DNA from: Rehmannia glutinosa
Taxonomy: Eukaryota > Streptophyta > Magnoliopsida > Lamiales > Orobanchaceae
Assembly: GCA_016081115.2 (NCBI GenBank)
Contig: CM071936.1
Span: 86,419,943 to 86,483,942 of the forward strand
Length of the DNA stretch: 64,000 nucleotides
Direction of reading: 5' to 3'
Position 1 is the stretch's first letter. Each line of letters starts with the position of its first letter. The notes under the pieces were generated by a model that searched no databases, had not been told where the DNA came from, and saw only the letters and a program-made list of their open reading frames with translations. Shown piece after piece: positions 1 to 10,764 of the stretch. The position numbers were made by a program, and so were the translations under genes.

Positions 1-340
1 ACGGCTGATACCGCTCCCTGCCTAATCGTCCGACGGCTGAAAAGGCTCGTCCTCATTATCTCACTGTACTACGGAACAATCGATGTCTGCAACAAAAAAA
101 ATGGCGCTACTGAGTGACTACACCTGCGATCCGAGTCCACTCAGTGGAGGTATGCTGTTGTCAGGTGGCGGCGATTCCATAAAACGACGGCGCGTGGTTG
201 GGCGGACGGCGTCGACGATTAGTTCACGGTGGTGATGACGTCATCAATTTCAGCAGTGGCATCCGCAACGAGAAAAGGTTAGGAGAGGTAAAGGAGACAG
301 AATATTCGGGATCGGAAAGATGAAAACAAAGTTAGTTATT
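1..340 (-). other. GC-richer island, possible gene 5' end running off the left edge
   Basis: This stretch is clearly less AT-rich than the next kilobase and holds no long open frame. On the minus strand an ATG near 175 opens a short proline-rich frame (MESPPPDNSIPP...) that stops after about 20 codons. A second ATG near 56 stays open to the window edge. Either could be the start of a gene lying mainly outside the window. I do not recognise the product, and this may simply be old repeat sequence. Confidence 0.2.
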
Positions 341-950
341 TAAACGTTAGATTTTTTCTTTAGTTTTGCCGTCTTTTTAATTTAATTTACAAATATTTTC
401 CAGAAAACCAATTTTTGAATATGGATTTTTGGAACTCTGGCGGATTAAAGACTAAAGTTTAGTCAAATTCACACCACATATAATTAATATGCACTTTAGA
501 AAAGTGATCAAATAAATATTGGTGTACTTATAATGTGATTAACTGAGTCTAAGTCAAACTTGATTTAGATAGACATTTTCTCGAAGTATCGATCATTTAC
601 CTTCAGTAATGTTTGGATGTAATTTCCCTTTTCCATTTGAATTTCAGTTAATAAAACAAAAAATAAAAGTGTGTGTCTCATTGTGTATATATTAAACAAA
701 GTGTTCAGTTCATGTTAAATTAGGTAAGTTATTTATTATTCAAGTACGTAATGAATATAGTATAAATATCACTCGTTATTAGACGAAAAAGCCCCAACGT
801 AAAAGTCCATTTTTGAAATGTGGATACTTTTAATATTTTGTTTCTGCATCAATCAATTTGGGTAGACAATATATAAAAGAACTTCCTGAAAAAATAAAAT
901 ATCATATAAAGCATTCATTAGTATTGACTATTGAGTTGTAACAAAAAAAA
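341..950. other. AT-rich non-coding stretch
   Basis: No coding, RNA or repeat structure that I can support. It contains A/T runs and scattered stop codons in all frames. Confidence 0.5.
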
Positions 951-954
951 TATT

Positions 955-1780
955 GAGTTTTAAAAACAGAACCGGATCGATTGGTACAACTGGTAATTGG
1001 ACCATTCAATTATACCCTAAAACAGGGACGATCCTGAGGCGGTGAAGGTGGTGCCACTGCACAGAACCCCCCATCAACAAAGGCCCCCGATTTTCATGTT
1101 TTTTTATCCATTTTTATATGTATGTTCGAATTAGCTATATAGAATAAAGGTTCCAATGAATAACAAAGTCGTTAGTTGGTGGAGTGGCAATAATTCTATT
1201 CTCAGTTGTGTTGATTTCGATTCCGTGCTGAAGCGAAAATCCTTGAATTTTGGTGTCAGGTTTTTTAACTAATTTTCTTTATTTGTTGTTTTTTTTTCTT
1301 TTTGCAGAAAATCCCTCTCTATCTAACTAATTTTTTTTCTTTATTTTTTTCCCTTTTTGCAAAATATTAAAGAATTTAAAGAGCCACATATTTGCCGAAT
1401 TTGTTTCTTTTTGCAAAACCAAAATCAGAATGAAGAATTAAAAAATGCAAGAAAACAAATTTTTCATAACTAACTTATGAGTAGGTTCTTTTCTGTCTTC
1501 TATATTGAATTCATAATTAAATTTAATAACACTGAAATATTAAAGTTGGATTATAATTTGTTATTACATATCTTATTTAGTATGTTAAATCAATGAAATT
1601 ATGTTTGTAACATCGATTTTGGTTTCTTTACCTTTTTTATGTAAATACAAGGGCCACTTTTTTTTTTTTGCTCAAGGCTCCTCGATACCTAGGACCGGCT
1701 CTACCCTAAAAATTATTTATGTGGTTGAATCAACCAAAATTGGGCATAAACCAATTGATCCGGTAAAAAATCGATTTTTA
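955..1780. repeat. Fold-back (MITE-like) repeat split by a hAT insertion
   Basis: The arm at 971-985 (accggatcgattggt) is almost the reverse complement of 1750-1764 (accaattgatccggt), and similarity extends about 15-20 bp outward on both sides. The hAT-like element at 1023-1701 sits between the arms, so the original inverted repeat was only about 150 bp long. A related accgg/ggttgaacc repeat recurs at 26570-26665. The family assignment is inference; the inverted arms are seen directly. Confidence 0.6.
1023..1701. mobile_element. Non-autonomous hAT-like DNA transposon with target duplication
   Basis: The ends are imperfect inverted repeats (cagggacgatcctgagg at the left; reverse complement gagccggtcctaggta at the right). 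They match the widespread plant type with a GGCCGGTCCTGAGG-like terminus and a subterminal run of pyrimidines. The element is flanked by the direct repeat taccctaaaa (1013-1022 and 1702-1711); hAT elements normally give 8 bp, so two of these bases may be chance. There is no transposase. The short open frames inside are not genes. Confidence 0.7.
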
Positions 1781-1815
1781 TTGATTTTATTTGTTAAAAT
1801 TTTAATAGAAGTTTA

Positions 1816-2267
1816 GGGTATGTTTGGTTGTACACTTGTATTTCAACATGCCATTTTCATTCCCATTTTCCAACTATTATGGAAAATGGGTTTATATTTG
1901 TTTAAGGAAGTTTTCAATGAAAACGAAGTCATTTTCAGTTTTTTATTTCTTTTATGAAAATATTCTTTCGAAACAAAACCAAACAATTTTCTTTTATCAC
2001 GATCACGTAGATTTATGTGAAATCACAATTCAAAAACTATAATCAAACAAGTTTCCACTGCAATCACGTAAATTTATGTTAAAATACATTTCAAAAACTA
2101 TAACCAAACATATTTTATTATTTCCAAATATATACATTAATAGAATTTCATACAACAAAACCAAACATATTTTTATTTTTTCAAACGAAAATCAATAACT
2201 TCTGAAAATATATTTCCAAGCATTAGAAATTGGAAAAATGGACTTGGAAATGCATCCATACAATGCC
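1816..2267. mobile_element. Tourist-like (PIF/Harbinger) MITE
   Basis: The 452-bp AT-rich segment has termini gggtatgtttgg at the left and, reverse-complemented, ggcattgtatgg at the right. It is flanked by TTA on both sides (1813-1815, 2268-2270), the usual Harbinger target. Internal sequence is repetitive (repeats of accaaacatatttt) and non-coding. Confidence 0.6.
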
Positions 2268-2283
2268 TTAATATTTAAGTTTG

Positions 2284-2365
2284 TGTTATAGTCTTATAGA
2301 TAATCTTTAAATCGTGTATATATAATCTTGTGCAAATTATGAAATTAGATATATATATATATATA
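2284..2365 (-). repeat. Element B 3' LTR, outer part
   Basis: It begins tgttatag and matches 26097-26178 closely, apart from an 8-bp local duplication near its start, down to the (TA)n tract. The LTR stops here because another element is inserted; it resumes at 21689. Confidence 0.8.
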
Positions 2366-2412
2366 GGGATTGGTTCAAATGAGACCAACCCCTTTAGGTT
2401 AGTCCATAAGAA
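2366..2412 (+). repeat. Left terminal inverted repeat of the Mutator-like element
   Basis: Pairs with 6668-6717. Shared core: gagacc, then taggttagtccataaga. Confidence 0.7.
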
Positions 2413-2689
2413 CACCTATAGACCATTGATTTAAATTTTTAATGGTGTAGATCTCTTTAGTTATTTTTGGGTTATAAGGGTATGATTGTATTTTCACATA
2501 TTTTCGCTTTTATGTTATTCACGTTAATTGCTATTATTTAGGAATACGAGAATCCTTCCTTTTTCGATTCTCCGATTTTTTAGGGAGAAAAAAATCATAG
2601 ATTTCAATCGTGTCTTTTCAAAAACCGATTCTTTTTGTTTACCTCTTCTTGGGCGGTTTTTTCAATTCAAAAGAAACCCTGTTAGTTTT

Positions 2690-3872
2690 TTTCTCTTCTC
2701 ACTCAAAAAAAAATAGTTGGTTCGTCTCCACTCTCCCCCCAAAATTGTTGTCAGTTCGTCTTCCCCGGCGCCCCAGAGTCGTGAAAATCGAACTCATTAT
2801 TTCCGCTGGTTATCGTCGTTTCCAAGTTACTTTGGTGGTCGAAGGTTTGGATTTTGTGAAGAAGAGAGCAGAGTTAGGTTTTGGGAGCCCGATTTTTGTT
2901 TTGTAAAGGTACGTTCTTTTTCTCAGTTTTTGGCCCAAATCTTCCAAATTTCAGTATGTTCTTGTCTTTGCCAAGTATTTTTTGGTGGTTTAGGGAGTTC
3001 GATTTGGTAGTTATGGTCTTGTAGAATTTTGCAATTTGAACTCAAAAAACTCAAGTAACAAACCCTAACAAGTATGCAGATGTTTTATACTAAATATACA
3101 CATATATTATATTAAATATACAACATTAAGTAGAATATAAACATAATGTTGTATTAAGCTTTGATATATGAATTGAGTGTTTTTTTATGTAGGGGGTTGT
3201 GGTGTATTTTAAATATTCAGATATGTTATGTTAAATATACAACATTAAGTGGAATGTAAACAAATCATTGTATACAGTTTGGTATATGAATTGTGTGGTT
3301 TATTTATGTAAGGGTTGTGGTGTATACTAAGTATACATTTATGGTATGTTAAATATACAACACGATACTTTTTTGCTTTTGTTTATCTTCTGCACATTGT
3401 TTTTTTTTGAGTATTTGTTCCTTTGGTTTTAATTCGTAGTAAATAAGTGTAAATTTCTACTCCTTACAGTTATAGTCCTGTAGAATTTTGTCATTTTGCA
3501 CTCAAGGAAATGAATTTATTGTTTATAAAAACACAAGGTGTTGATACTTGAAACCCCACTGCCCTTGACAAGTATGCAGTTGTTTTATACTAAGTATACA
3601 AGTATGTCATGTTAAATATACAACATTAAGTGGAATGTAAACAAATGATGTTTAAAGTTTTTGATATCTCTATTTGTGTTTTTTTATGTAGGTGTTGTGG
3701 CTAGTAAAATGTCAAGCGAAGAACAGAAATAGAGGTCAATAGTGGTGCGGAGGAGAGTTCGGGAGAAGAGCGACCCAAAAAGAGGCGAAGGATTGATCGG
3801 TCATACCCCATCACGCAAGCTAGGGAGAAGAATTTGGTTGAATGCAAGAAACATTGGGTGGCAAGAAACCAG
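2690..3872 (+). pseudogene. Exon-like gene remnant at the left end of the Mutator-like element
   Basis: A less AT-rich, exon-like block (about 2715-2908) ends in aaag followed by gtacg, a plausible donor. After a repeat-filled stretch, tttttttatgtag precedes an ATG at 3709. From there the frame reads MSSEEQK and stops. A one-base shift opens about 50 codons rich in acidic then basic residues (GAEESSGEERPKKRRR), ending at 3872 in cag followed by gtgtag. KKRRR looks like a nuclear-localisation signal. I do not recognise the protein. It is convergent with the minus-strand FAR1-like remnant, the layout seen in two-gene Mutator elements. The exon structure is inference. Confidence 0.3.
3070..3705 (+). 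repeat. Tandem repeat of an intron-like segment, unit about 120-140 bp
   Basis: The units share tatactaagtatac, then atgttaaatatacaacattaagtggaatgtaaac, and each ends in tttttatgta(g)g...ttgtgg. Copies start near 3071, 3195, 3314 and 3568, the last two separated by about 200 bp of other sequence. Each unit carries a pyrimidine tract and an AG that could act as a 3' splice site. Confidence 0.65.
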
Positions 3873-4439
3873 GTGTAGAAGTTTATCTGTTTTGTCATTG
3901 GTGGAATACTTTAGTTTTTTTTTTAAGTTTACGTAATTAATAGTGATGGTTTTACATTATATTGAACATGTTTTCATTGGGAATGTTGGTGATTCAATGT
4001 ATTGGTACAATTTACTAAGTTGTTTTGCACATTATGTTTATGTGTAGCGAGAATGTTTTGTTTTACCATGGGTTAGTGTTGTGTCATTTCCATTTTTCTT
4101 CATAGAGTGATCTTTTACAGATGTAAGTGGTTTTTTTATTTGCATATACATTATCGATTCTGCAAATGACACGTATAAATAGATATGTCGAATTGTATAT
4201 TTAATGTGTTGCGTTTGTTTATTTGAATTAGTTGAATTGTATTATTTGCTGTATAAGTAGTTTAATATATTTGTTTACTTAGTTACGTTGAATTGTATCC
4301 TTTATTTGGTGGAATTGTATACTTAGTTATATGGGTGATTCATTGATTTAGTTCAGTGTAATTGTATATGTAGTTTAATATTTTTACATACGTAGTAATT
4401 TTTATAATATAATTATTTTCAGTGTAAATGTATAAATAG

Positions 4440-4690
4440 TTAAACAATTCTGTATGCTTAGTGATTGTTTAAGTATATTTAGTTGAATGTAATTTTACAT
4501 GCAGTACACGTTTGTGAAGCAAAAATTACCTTAATGATAATTGGCGTATACAGTGTAATTGTATACATAGTTAAACAATTATGTATGCTTAGCGTTTTTT
4601 TTTTTGTATATTTAGTTGAATGTAATTTTACAAGCAATACATGTTTAGGGAGAAAAAATAACCTTAAAGATAAATTAACAGTTCACATAA
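4440..4690 (+). repeat. Two-copy tandem repeat, unit about 135 bp
   Basis: gtatatttagttgaatgtaattttac followed by a (c/t)acgtttg-like tail and accttaa occurs at about 4471 and 4606, each preceded by taaacaatt(c/a)tgtatgctta. AT-rich and non-coding. Confidence 0.6.
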
Positions 4691-4781
4691 TGTTACGAAA
4701 AAAACGTTTTCATTAAATAATAAACTCGACGGGTTTCATCTTTATTTCACCCAATATTTTTGCAAAAAAAGAAACATTCCA

Positions 4782-6309
4782 CTAGGGTGTGGTGTCGCGG
4801 TTTGGACATGTTCTGCTGTTATGCGTTCCGATCTCACCGCATGTTCCACATCGTTTTTTGAGCTTTGTGCTTCTTTAATGGCTTTCTCTCTTTGAAGCCT
4901 TCTCTATTGCAAAGAACATAATGCAAACGAATGACTTCATTACTGAATCGCTTTGTCGTGCTCCTTCTGATGTCGAATCCGCTAATTGTTCCATAGTTTT
5001 GGAAAATTGTATACCGGTTTCCAACGTAGCGAAATGCATGCCCAATCGTGGAATCTTTTCTTGTTCTACCTCTGGTATCCAATATTTTGTTGGTCCCGGC
5101 GAGATTTCGAGCCGTTGTCCTGCGTTGATTTTTGACATCACAAAAGTTATACATAATAATACGAAATGGATATATTATATATACACTTATGTAATTACAT
5201 TCATACACAATTTTTATTTTTTAATGATTATGCTTCTGTTCTCACAGATTTGATAGAATACAATACTCAATTTGTATAAAATATACAGTTTCAATAATCT
5301 ATTTATGCACATTTTGAGTTATAAGTATACAAAGAACGTTTAGTTAATATTCAATTTTTTTTACATCAAACTGTTTAATTTATGATGACAGACAAGTCTT
5401 CACATATATTTGGTGTATTTGCTAATTAATTAATATGCAAGACACGTTTTACCATACAATGAAATAAGTATGAGTAGATTTTTAATTGAACAAACTACAG
5501 AACATATACAAATGTTATATTATAAATATACAACGAACAAATGCAATGTATACATGTTGTACATGCTAAACAAACACGCAACGAATTTGTCAACAAATGT
5601 ACTCTCTGCAGATAAGGCGTAGGTATGCATATACATAATGCTATATACGCAAGGCTTATATACTAAATAGGCACTAAACATACAAACTATTAATTGAGAT
5701 GCAATCTCATACAAGTGGTTAATATGCAAAATATAAAACTATATATACAAAGTTGATACACTAAATAGACAACATACGTATACTAAACATACAAATCAAG
5801 ACAAGTTTTACCATACAATGAAATAAACATGAGTACATTTTTAATTGAACAAACTACAGACGAATATATACAAGAGTTATATTATAAATATACAACGAAT
5901 AAATGCAATGTATACATGTTGTACATGCTAAACAAACACGCAACGAATTTGTTAACAAATGTACTCTATGCAGATAAGGTATAAGTATGCATATACATAA
6001 TGTTATATATGCAAGGCTTATATACTAAATAGGCAAACAATCTGTACTAAACATACAAACTATTAATTGAGATGCAATCTTCATACAAGTGGGTAATATG
6101 CAAAATATAAAACTATATATACAATGTTGATACACTAAATAGACGACATACGTATACTAAACATACAAATCAACAATAACAGAGGTACATCTGGTTCATT
6201 CAGACACCAATTGTTGATTCAACGGCGTACGAATATTGTAGCAAGTTTCTCGTTAGAAATTACCTTGAAGACATTCATCAGTTGCGTTGAAATCAATATT
6301 TTTTGCCAT
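4782..6309 (-). pseudogene. FAR1/FHY3-type DNA-binding domain gene with C-terminal zinc knuckle, one frameshift
   Basis: Exon 1 (6309-6264) reads MAKNIDFNATDECLQ and ends in G before a GT donor. Exon 2 starts at 5119 after an AG, and the split codon restores a frame. Exon 2 reads ...YWIPEVEQEKIPRLGMHF..., the start of a FAR1 domain. One base is missing near 5000, and the domain continues in the next frame (NYGTISGFDIRRST, later YVLCNREGFKERKP). The first frame, after a stop at 4875, then ends with CGTCGEIGTHNSRTC, a CX2CX4HX4-5C-like zinc knuckle, and TAG at 4782. FAR1 proteins and Mutator transposases normally have about 400 residues of transposase and SWIM domain between these parts; here that is absent. 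The roughly 1.1 kb intron holds a tandem duplication. It is either a deletion derivative of the transposase gene or a captured FAR1-related factor. Confidence 0.65.
5441..6173. repeat. Tandem duplication, two copies of about 360-370 bp
   Basis: Copy 1 starts at gacacgttttaccatacaatg (5441) and copy 2 at gacaagttttaccatacaatg (5800). The copies run in parallel with few differences to tactaaacatacaaatcaa (ending 5799 and 6173). The whole block lies inside the proposed intron of the FAR1-like gene. Confidence 0.85.
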
Positions 6310-6667
6310 TGTATAACTCTTTTCAATCAAATGGATGATAACTCCTTGCCAATTTTTGCAATCCGTCGCGTTTAATTTTTGTGGAACAATTGCGTCGATT
6401 TTTGAGTGATAATGGTGATTACGAGAGGTTTTGATAATGGTGATGCAATGGTGGTGTTGAGAAGAGACGTATATTCATTGTCTATGTTGAATGGCGTGAT
6501 TTATGGGGGCGTGATCAATAACATATCACGTCTATAATGTAGGAGGAGGTTACCATGTATGATTTTATGGATTCCAATTTTACCTTTTCTGTTGTATAGT
6601 TACTTACGAAAAGTTGTATAGATTGTAATGTATCTTGGCCATTGATTTACTATTTGGATGGTCTAGA

Positions 6668-6714
6668 TTCGGTCTTATGGACTAACCTAGGAGGGCGGTC
6701 TCACAGGATCCTCT

Positions 6715-6717
<3 letters not shown>
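6668..6717 (-). repeat. Right terminal inverted repeat of the Mutator-like element
   Basis: The reverse complement reads aggagaggatcctgtgagacc and then taggttagtccataagacc, matching 2366-2412. Confidence 0.7.

Positions 6718-6749
<32 letters not shown>
6718..6749. repeat. (TA)n microsatellite, insertion site of two elements
   Basis: Pure TA run between the Mutator-like element and the 5' LTR of A1. It is part of the (TA)n tract of the element B 3' LTR. Confidence 0.9.
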
Positions 6750-6754
<5 letters not shown>

Positions 6755-8312
6755 AGAAATTTATTGTTTAGATTTTGATGAATGCCATGTAAAACTTAGA
6801 ATAGGAAGTTGGCACCCCATTCTTTGTTGTAAACTGCATTGTAATAAATAGGGTTGGTCAAGCTGAGTTAAGTCAGCTATGCCCAAACAAGCAAGAAGAC
6901 AACTGGAGACTAGAAGAAAGACTCCCCGCAAGACAATTTGAGTATGGCAAAGAAGAGAAAAGACGAACTCGATCAAGGAGCGGTGAGATGCGGTGAGTGG
7001 AGTATCACCAAGTCAACTCAAGATAAGCCAAGTCTCAAGTTGAAGTGACGAAGAGTCATCCATGATTGGAAGTCGACTCTAAGTCACCTGGGGAAAGCAA
7101 GGAAATGCGGTCAAGTCGAGATAATCGAAAAAGATCCGTTTGCAAATCAAGAGAATTACTTAAACAAGTAATATCTCCATGCTACCTTTCTCGAAGTGCT
7201 CGATCCCCGAAGCGTGCAAAAGGAATAAACCAACGGAAGCACTACACCGTGTCGAACTACGAAAAGTCAAGAACAATTCATACGAGGAAATGGCAATTCC
7301 AAGGATCGCAACAAGACAAGCCAACGACCACAAGTGACTTTCAAAAATAAGCTATCTCTTCAACGGCGATTTTTGAAAGATCACTATAAAAGGCGAGGAA
7401 TAACTCGAGAAAAACAAATACACGAAGGTTACCTTGACCATCCGAGAATTGAATACAAGCAAGAAAGAAATATTTTGTAACCTGAAATATTCTCAAGTTA
7501 TTAAACGCTCAATCCTCAAGCTACATTACGAAGAACATCAATCCAACACTCACTGTGAAGGAAAGATAACTTCAATCGAGTTGAAGAGGAAATTGCTTGA
7601 AGAATAAAGGGGTCTACATTCCACGAAGGATTGTAGGAAGGTTCAAGTCGAACCAAGTCTTGAGCTTTTGGAGGGCTTCGTGATCAAATCCAAAGAGCTT
7701 GAGCAAGTGGGCTGTAGTAAGCCAGCCAGTTTGCCCTGTGAAGAAGTAGTCGTCGAGAAGCCACCGAGTGACCAAGGCATCTCGGGCCCGAGTCCCAGAA
7801 GGATCAAGTCATTGTGTGATCAAGACTTGTATCCGGACATTACCACTTTGTATCTTGATCAATACCTAGTGGATTCCTCCGGGAGTTGGAGAAGAGAGGA
7901 GTAGAAGAATTACCCCATCTTCGAACCTCTATAAAAATTTATCGTGTCATTTACATTTCAAAGACTTTAATTCTGCATCATATTTGTTTAATTAATGTGA
8001 CATATTTGCTATCCATTAGATAATTTCTAAGTACTAAATCAAGCTTTAAATCTCTACTATACCAAACTTAAGGGTGTTAAGTCTTCCACAAAACAAACCA
8101 CGAGTTGAGCTAATTCGATCTTAGCGGTGAGTTATTCTATCAACGGCTCGATCAGTGCGTTGAGTGACTAACTCTCGATTAACTAAATTGGCTGTCCACC
8201 AGGACACTGGTGTGTAGTATCAACTCGAACTTTTAAAAGGACTAAATCGAAAATTTGGTAAGGTTTATTCACCCCCTTCTAAACCTTACACTCACACCCC
8301 TTGGGACCTACA
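6750..8312 (+). repeat. 5' LTR of copia A1
   Basis: Starts tgttgagaaattt and ends gggacctaca (TG...CA). It matches 20118-21688 throughout, and related LTRs lie at 32258-33831, 46668-48224 and 58173-59694. A ctataaaaggc box near 7384 is a likely TATA element. Short open frames inside are not genes. Confidence 0.9.
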
Positions 8313-8331
8313 AGTGGTATCGAGCGGTTGG
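8313..8331 (+). promoter_or_regulatory. Primer binding site of A1 (initiator tRNA-Met type)
   Basis: tggtatcgagcggttgg begins two bases after the LTR and resembles TGGTATCAGAGC, the usual plant copia site complementary to initiator tRNA-Met. It differs from that consensus by loss of the CAG triplet. Confidence 0.8.
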
Positions 8332-8437
8332 TTCATTGAGCCTTCCGCACCGGTTCTTAACTAGATCTCCAAACTTTTCAAAGTCCGCTTTAGTACTTAA
8401 ATTTTCAAAACTCCTTTTATCATTAAAATTTATTATC

Positions 8438-10745
8438 ATGGAAGCAAATTTGACACGCATCCCTATGTTCACAATTGAAGAATTTGATGATTGGAAAATT
8501 CGTATGCGAGGCTCATCTATCGGCATTACATGATGAGATGTGGATAGTGATAGAGGATGGGCCACCGCAAATCTTAAAAGTAAACACACGTAAGAAGAGC
8601 TGCGGTGAAGGTGAAGAGGATGTTGCCCTAGACCGGTATGGTTGAAAAACCAAGAACCGAATGGACAAATGATGACAAAAAAGATACAACACGGACAATG
8701 TAGCCAAGGACATCCTTTACAAAACCTTGGACAAAGCCATGTTCAATAAAGTCAAATCATGCAAAAACGGCTAAAGAAATGCAGACAAACTAACATTGAT
8801 TTGTGAAGGCTCGGAGCAAATCAAGGAAAATAAATTATCGGTGGTTGTACAAAAATTTGAGAATTTCAAAATGATCGCGAGGAGAAAACTGGATCAACTA
8901 GATGCTCGGTTCACGAAATCACCAACGAGCTATCTCGCACTTGGAAAGGAATATACACGAAGGAAATGTGTATGAAGATCCTAAAAGTCTCGGTGAATGG
9001 GAAATGAAGGTCATGGCACGAGACATTCCATGGACCTATCGAAGACCTCCAACCATGAACTATTCTCGGATCTCAAAGCCTACGATTTGGTGAGAAGAAA
9101 AGATCGAGGAAGAGAGGCAATTTGTACCAAAAATTTGCTCTAATTGTTAAGGATGGAAAGAGAGGTCGAGGTCAAAAGTCATTGATCCGAAGAAATAAAT
9201 AGCCCTGATGGTTAAAGGTTCAACAAGTTCTTCAATAAGAACTACAAGAGAGGCAAGGGCGAATCTTCCGGAAGACACTCGGCTCACTCCAAGTCAAGGA
9301 AGATATGCCAACCAAGAGAACAGATCATCAAAAAGTCAATATCTAAGGTGACAATCCAAGAATGGAAAGAGGCTGATCAAAAGGTTGAATATCTATCTTT
9401 CTTTGGAGCAACCAGGTCACTACGCCATTGATTGTCCATATCCTGTAGTCAACAAATACGGGAATGAATGAAGAAAGAAAGGTCTTTAGAGAAAGAAGAC
9501 AAGAAAAGAAAAAAAAGCAATGTTGGTACGAGATCATTTGAGACAACTGACCAAGTCAAGAGAGACAGTGATTGAGAGCGATGCGAAGCCGACTACTCAA
9601 GTGACTCACGAAGAAGCCCGATCTGTTTGATGGCCAAAGAACAAGATCAACTTTGACGAAGATGAGGTACACTCTAACTCATCGAACTCGGTTCTAGTGA
9701 TAGTAGTTTGTGACACACACACTTCATCACCACCGATCTTTATGATTCATTAGGCAAAATGATGAAAGATTTTGAATACATTAAATCCTCACACACACTA
9801 CTAAATGAGAAAAAAAGACTACTCAGAGCCAAAACTCACAAATTGACTAAGGAGGTTTAAAATACTCAGGTCAAATAGGCGATGAGAATAAGAGTTTAAA
9901 GTGAAAATGCCAAGCTAATAGCGAGAAATAGTCAGCCATAGAAAAGAGGAGAATGACCTCAAAAATGTGATTGCTTCATTCACTAAGGCATCTAAATCAT
10001 TGGATGATCTTATTATGAGTCAAAGAGAATGTGGAGACAAGGCAGGCTTAGGATTTAATTCCTCTCGTGCTATGTCAAACTCAAAAGTAATTTTGGAAAA
10101 AGGATCTTCAAGCAATGAAGAGTCTAAAAAATCCAAAACTCCAAATGGTGCACACACATTCATTCCAAAGCACAATTACAAGCAAACCGGCCTTGGTTAT
10201 AAAGGAAAAGGAAAACAGACCGGTTGAGTGCGGCGAAAGGGCCAGTGAGAAGAGATTGAACGAGTTCCTCGGCAAACTCCAAACAGAAATACTCGTAAAT
10301 AAGAAACAAGAGCTACCAAAAACCCATAAAATCTATAAAAGAAGCACATATGATGGGAATGGTAGAAAATATCCAAGCCAAGTGATTGGACGATGTAAAC
10401 TATCGGATAGACTTATGGAATATAAGCCCAAATGGCAAGGCCTAGAACTCGGAAAGGCCATTCCAAAAGTATAAGAGCTTTCATCGGCACACATATGCAC
10501 CTAGGCACTACACTCGGAGACACCACAATTACCCCGAAAAGCGCGATTGCTAAAACACATACACAGCATACTGAGACAAAGAGACAAATTGTAGAATCCC
10601 CAAGCAATTTGCCAAGATTAATTATGATTATGGCACTGATAGATGGCAACCCCTTAGAGTCAAATCATTTGGCTATAAGTTGGTTGGATCATCTTACAAT
10701 TCTAACCCCTCGGGACCCAGGACAAGTATGGGTACCTAAAACTTA
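8438..10745 (+). pseudogene. A1 gag remnant
   Basis: Starts with MEANLTRIPMFTIEEF and continues DDWKIRMRG, a typical copia gag N-terminus, then stops after 31 codons. Later fragments in different frames include LICEGSEQIKENKLS (about 8795-8840), a very degraded zinc-knuckle region near 9400-9450 (better preserved in A2 as QPGHYAIDCPYP), a lysine-rich stretch, and an 86-codon piece (9967-10227) with VILEKGSSSNEESKKSK. The C-terminal part ends near tatgggtacctaaaac. Gag would form the particle shell and bind RNA, but this copy cannot make it. Confidence 0.7.
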
Positions 10746-10764
10746 ATTTCCTTGATTGCGGGTT

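Larger units (their letters stand above)
2366..6717. mobile_element. Mutator-like element carrying two gene remnants, inserted in (TA)n
   Basis: The left end (2366-2412) and the reverse complement of the right end (6668-6717) share GAGACC followed by taggttagtccataaga in the same order, so this is a 4.35 kb element with terminal inverted repeats of about 50 bp. Both sides are (TA)n, so the target duplication cannot be resolved. Inside are a plus-strand exon-like segment (3709-3872), a minus-strand FAR1-domain gene (4782-6309) and several blocks of AT-rich tandem repeats. FAR1-type N-termini with C-terminal zinc knuckles are known from Mutator-like transposases, so family membership is a supported inference. 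No transposase catalytic domain is seen. Confidence 0.65.

Noticed and set aside
21..160. A 37-bp intron between gtgtag and ttgttgcag on the minus strand
   Set aside because: Too short for a plant intron, and the joined frame stops at once.
8308..8713. Minus-strand frames over the A1 gag start
   Set aside because: Antisense shadows of gag; the plus strand carries the recognisable MEANLTRIPMFTIEEF start.
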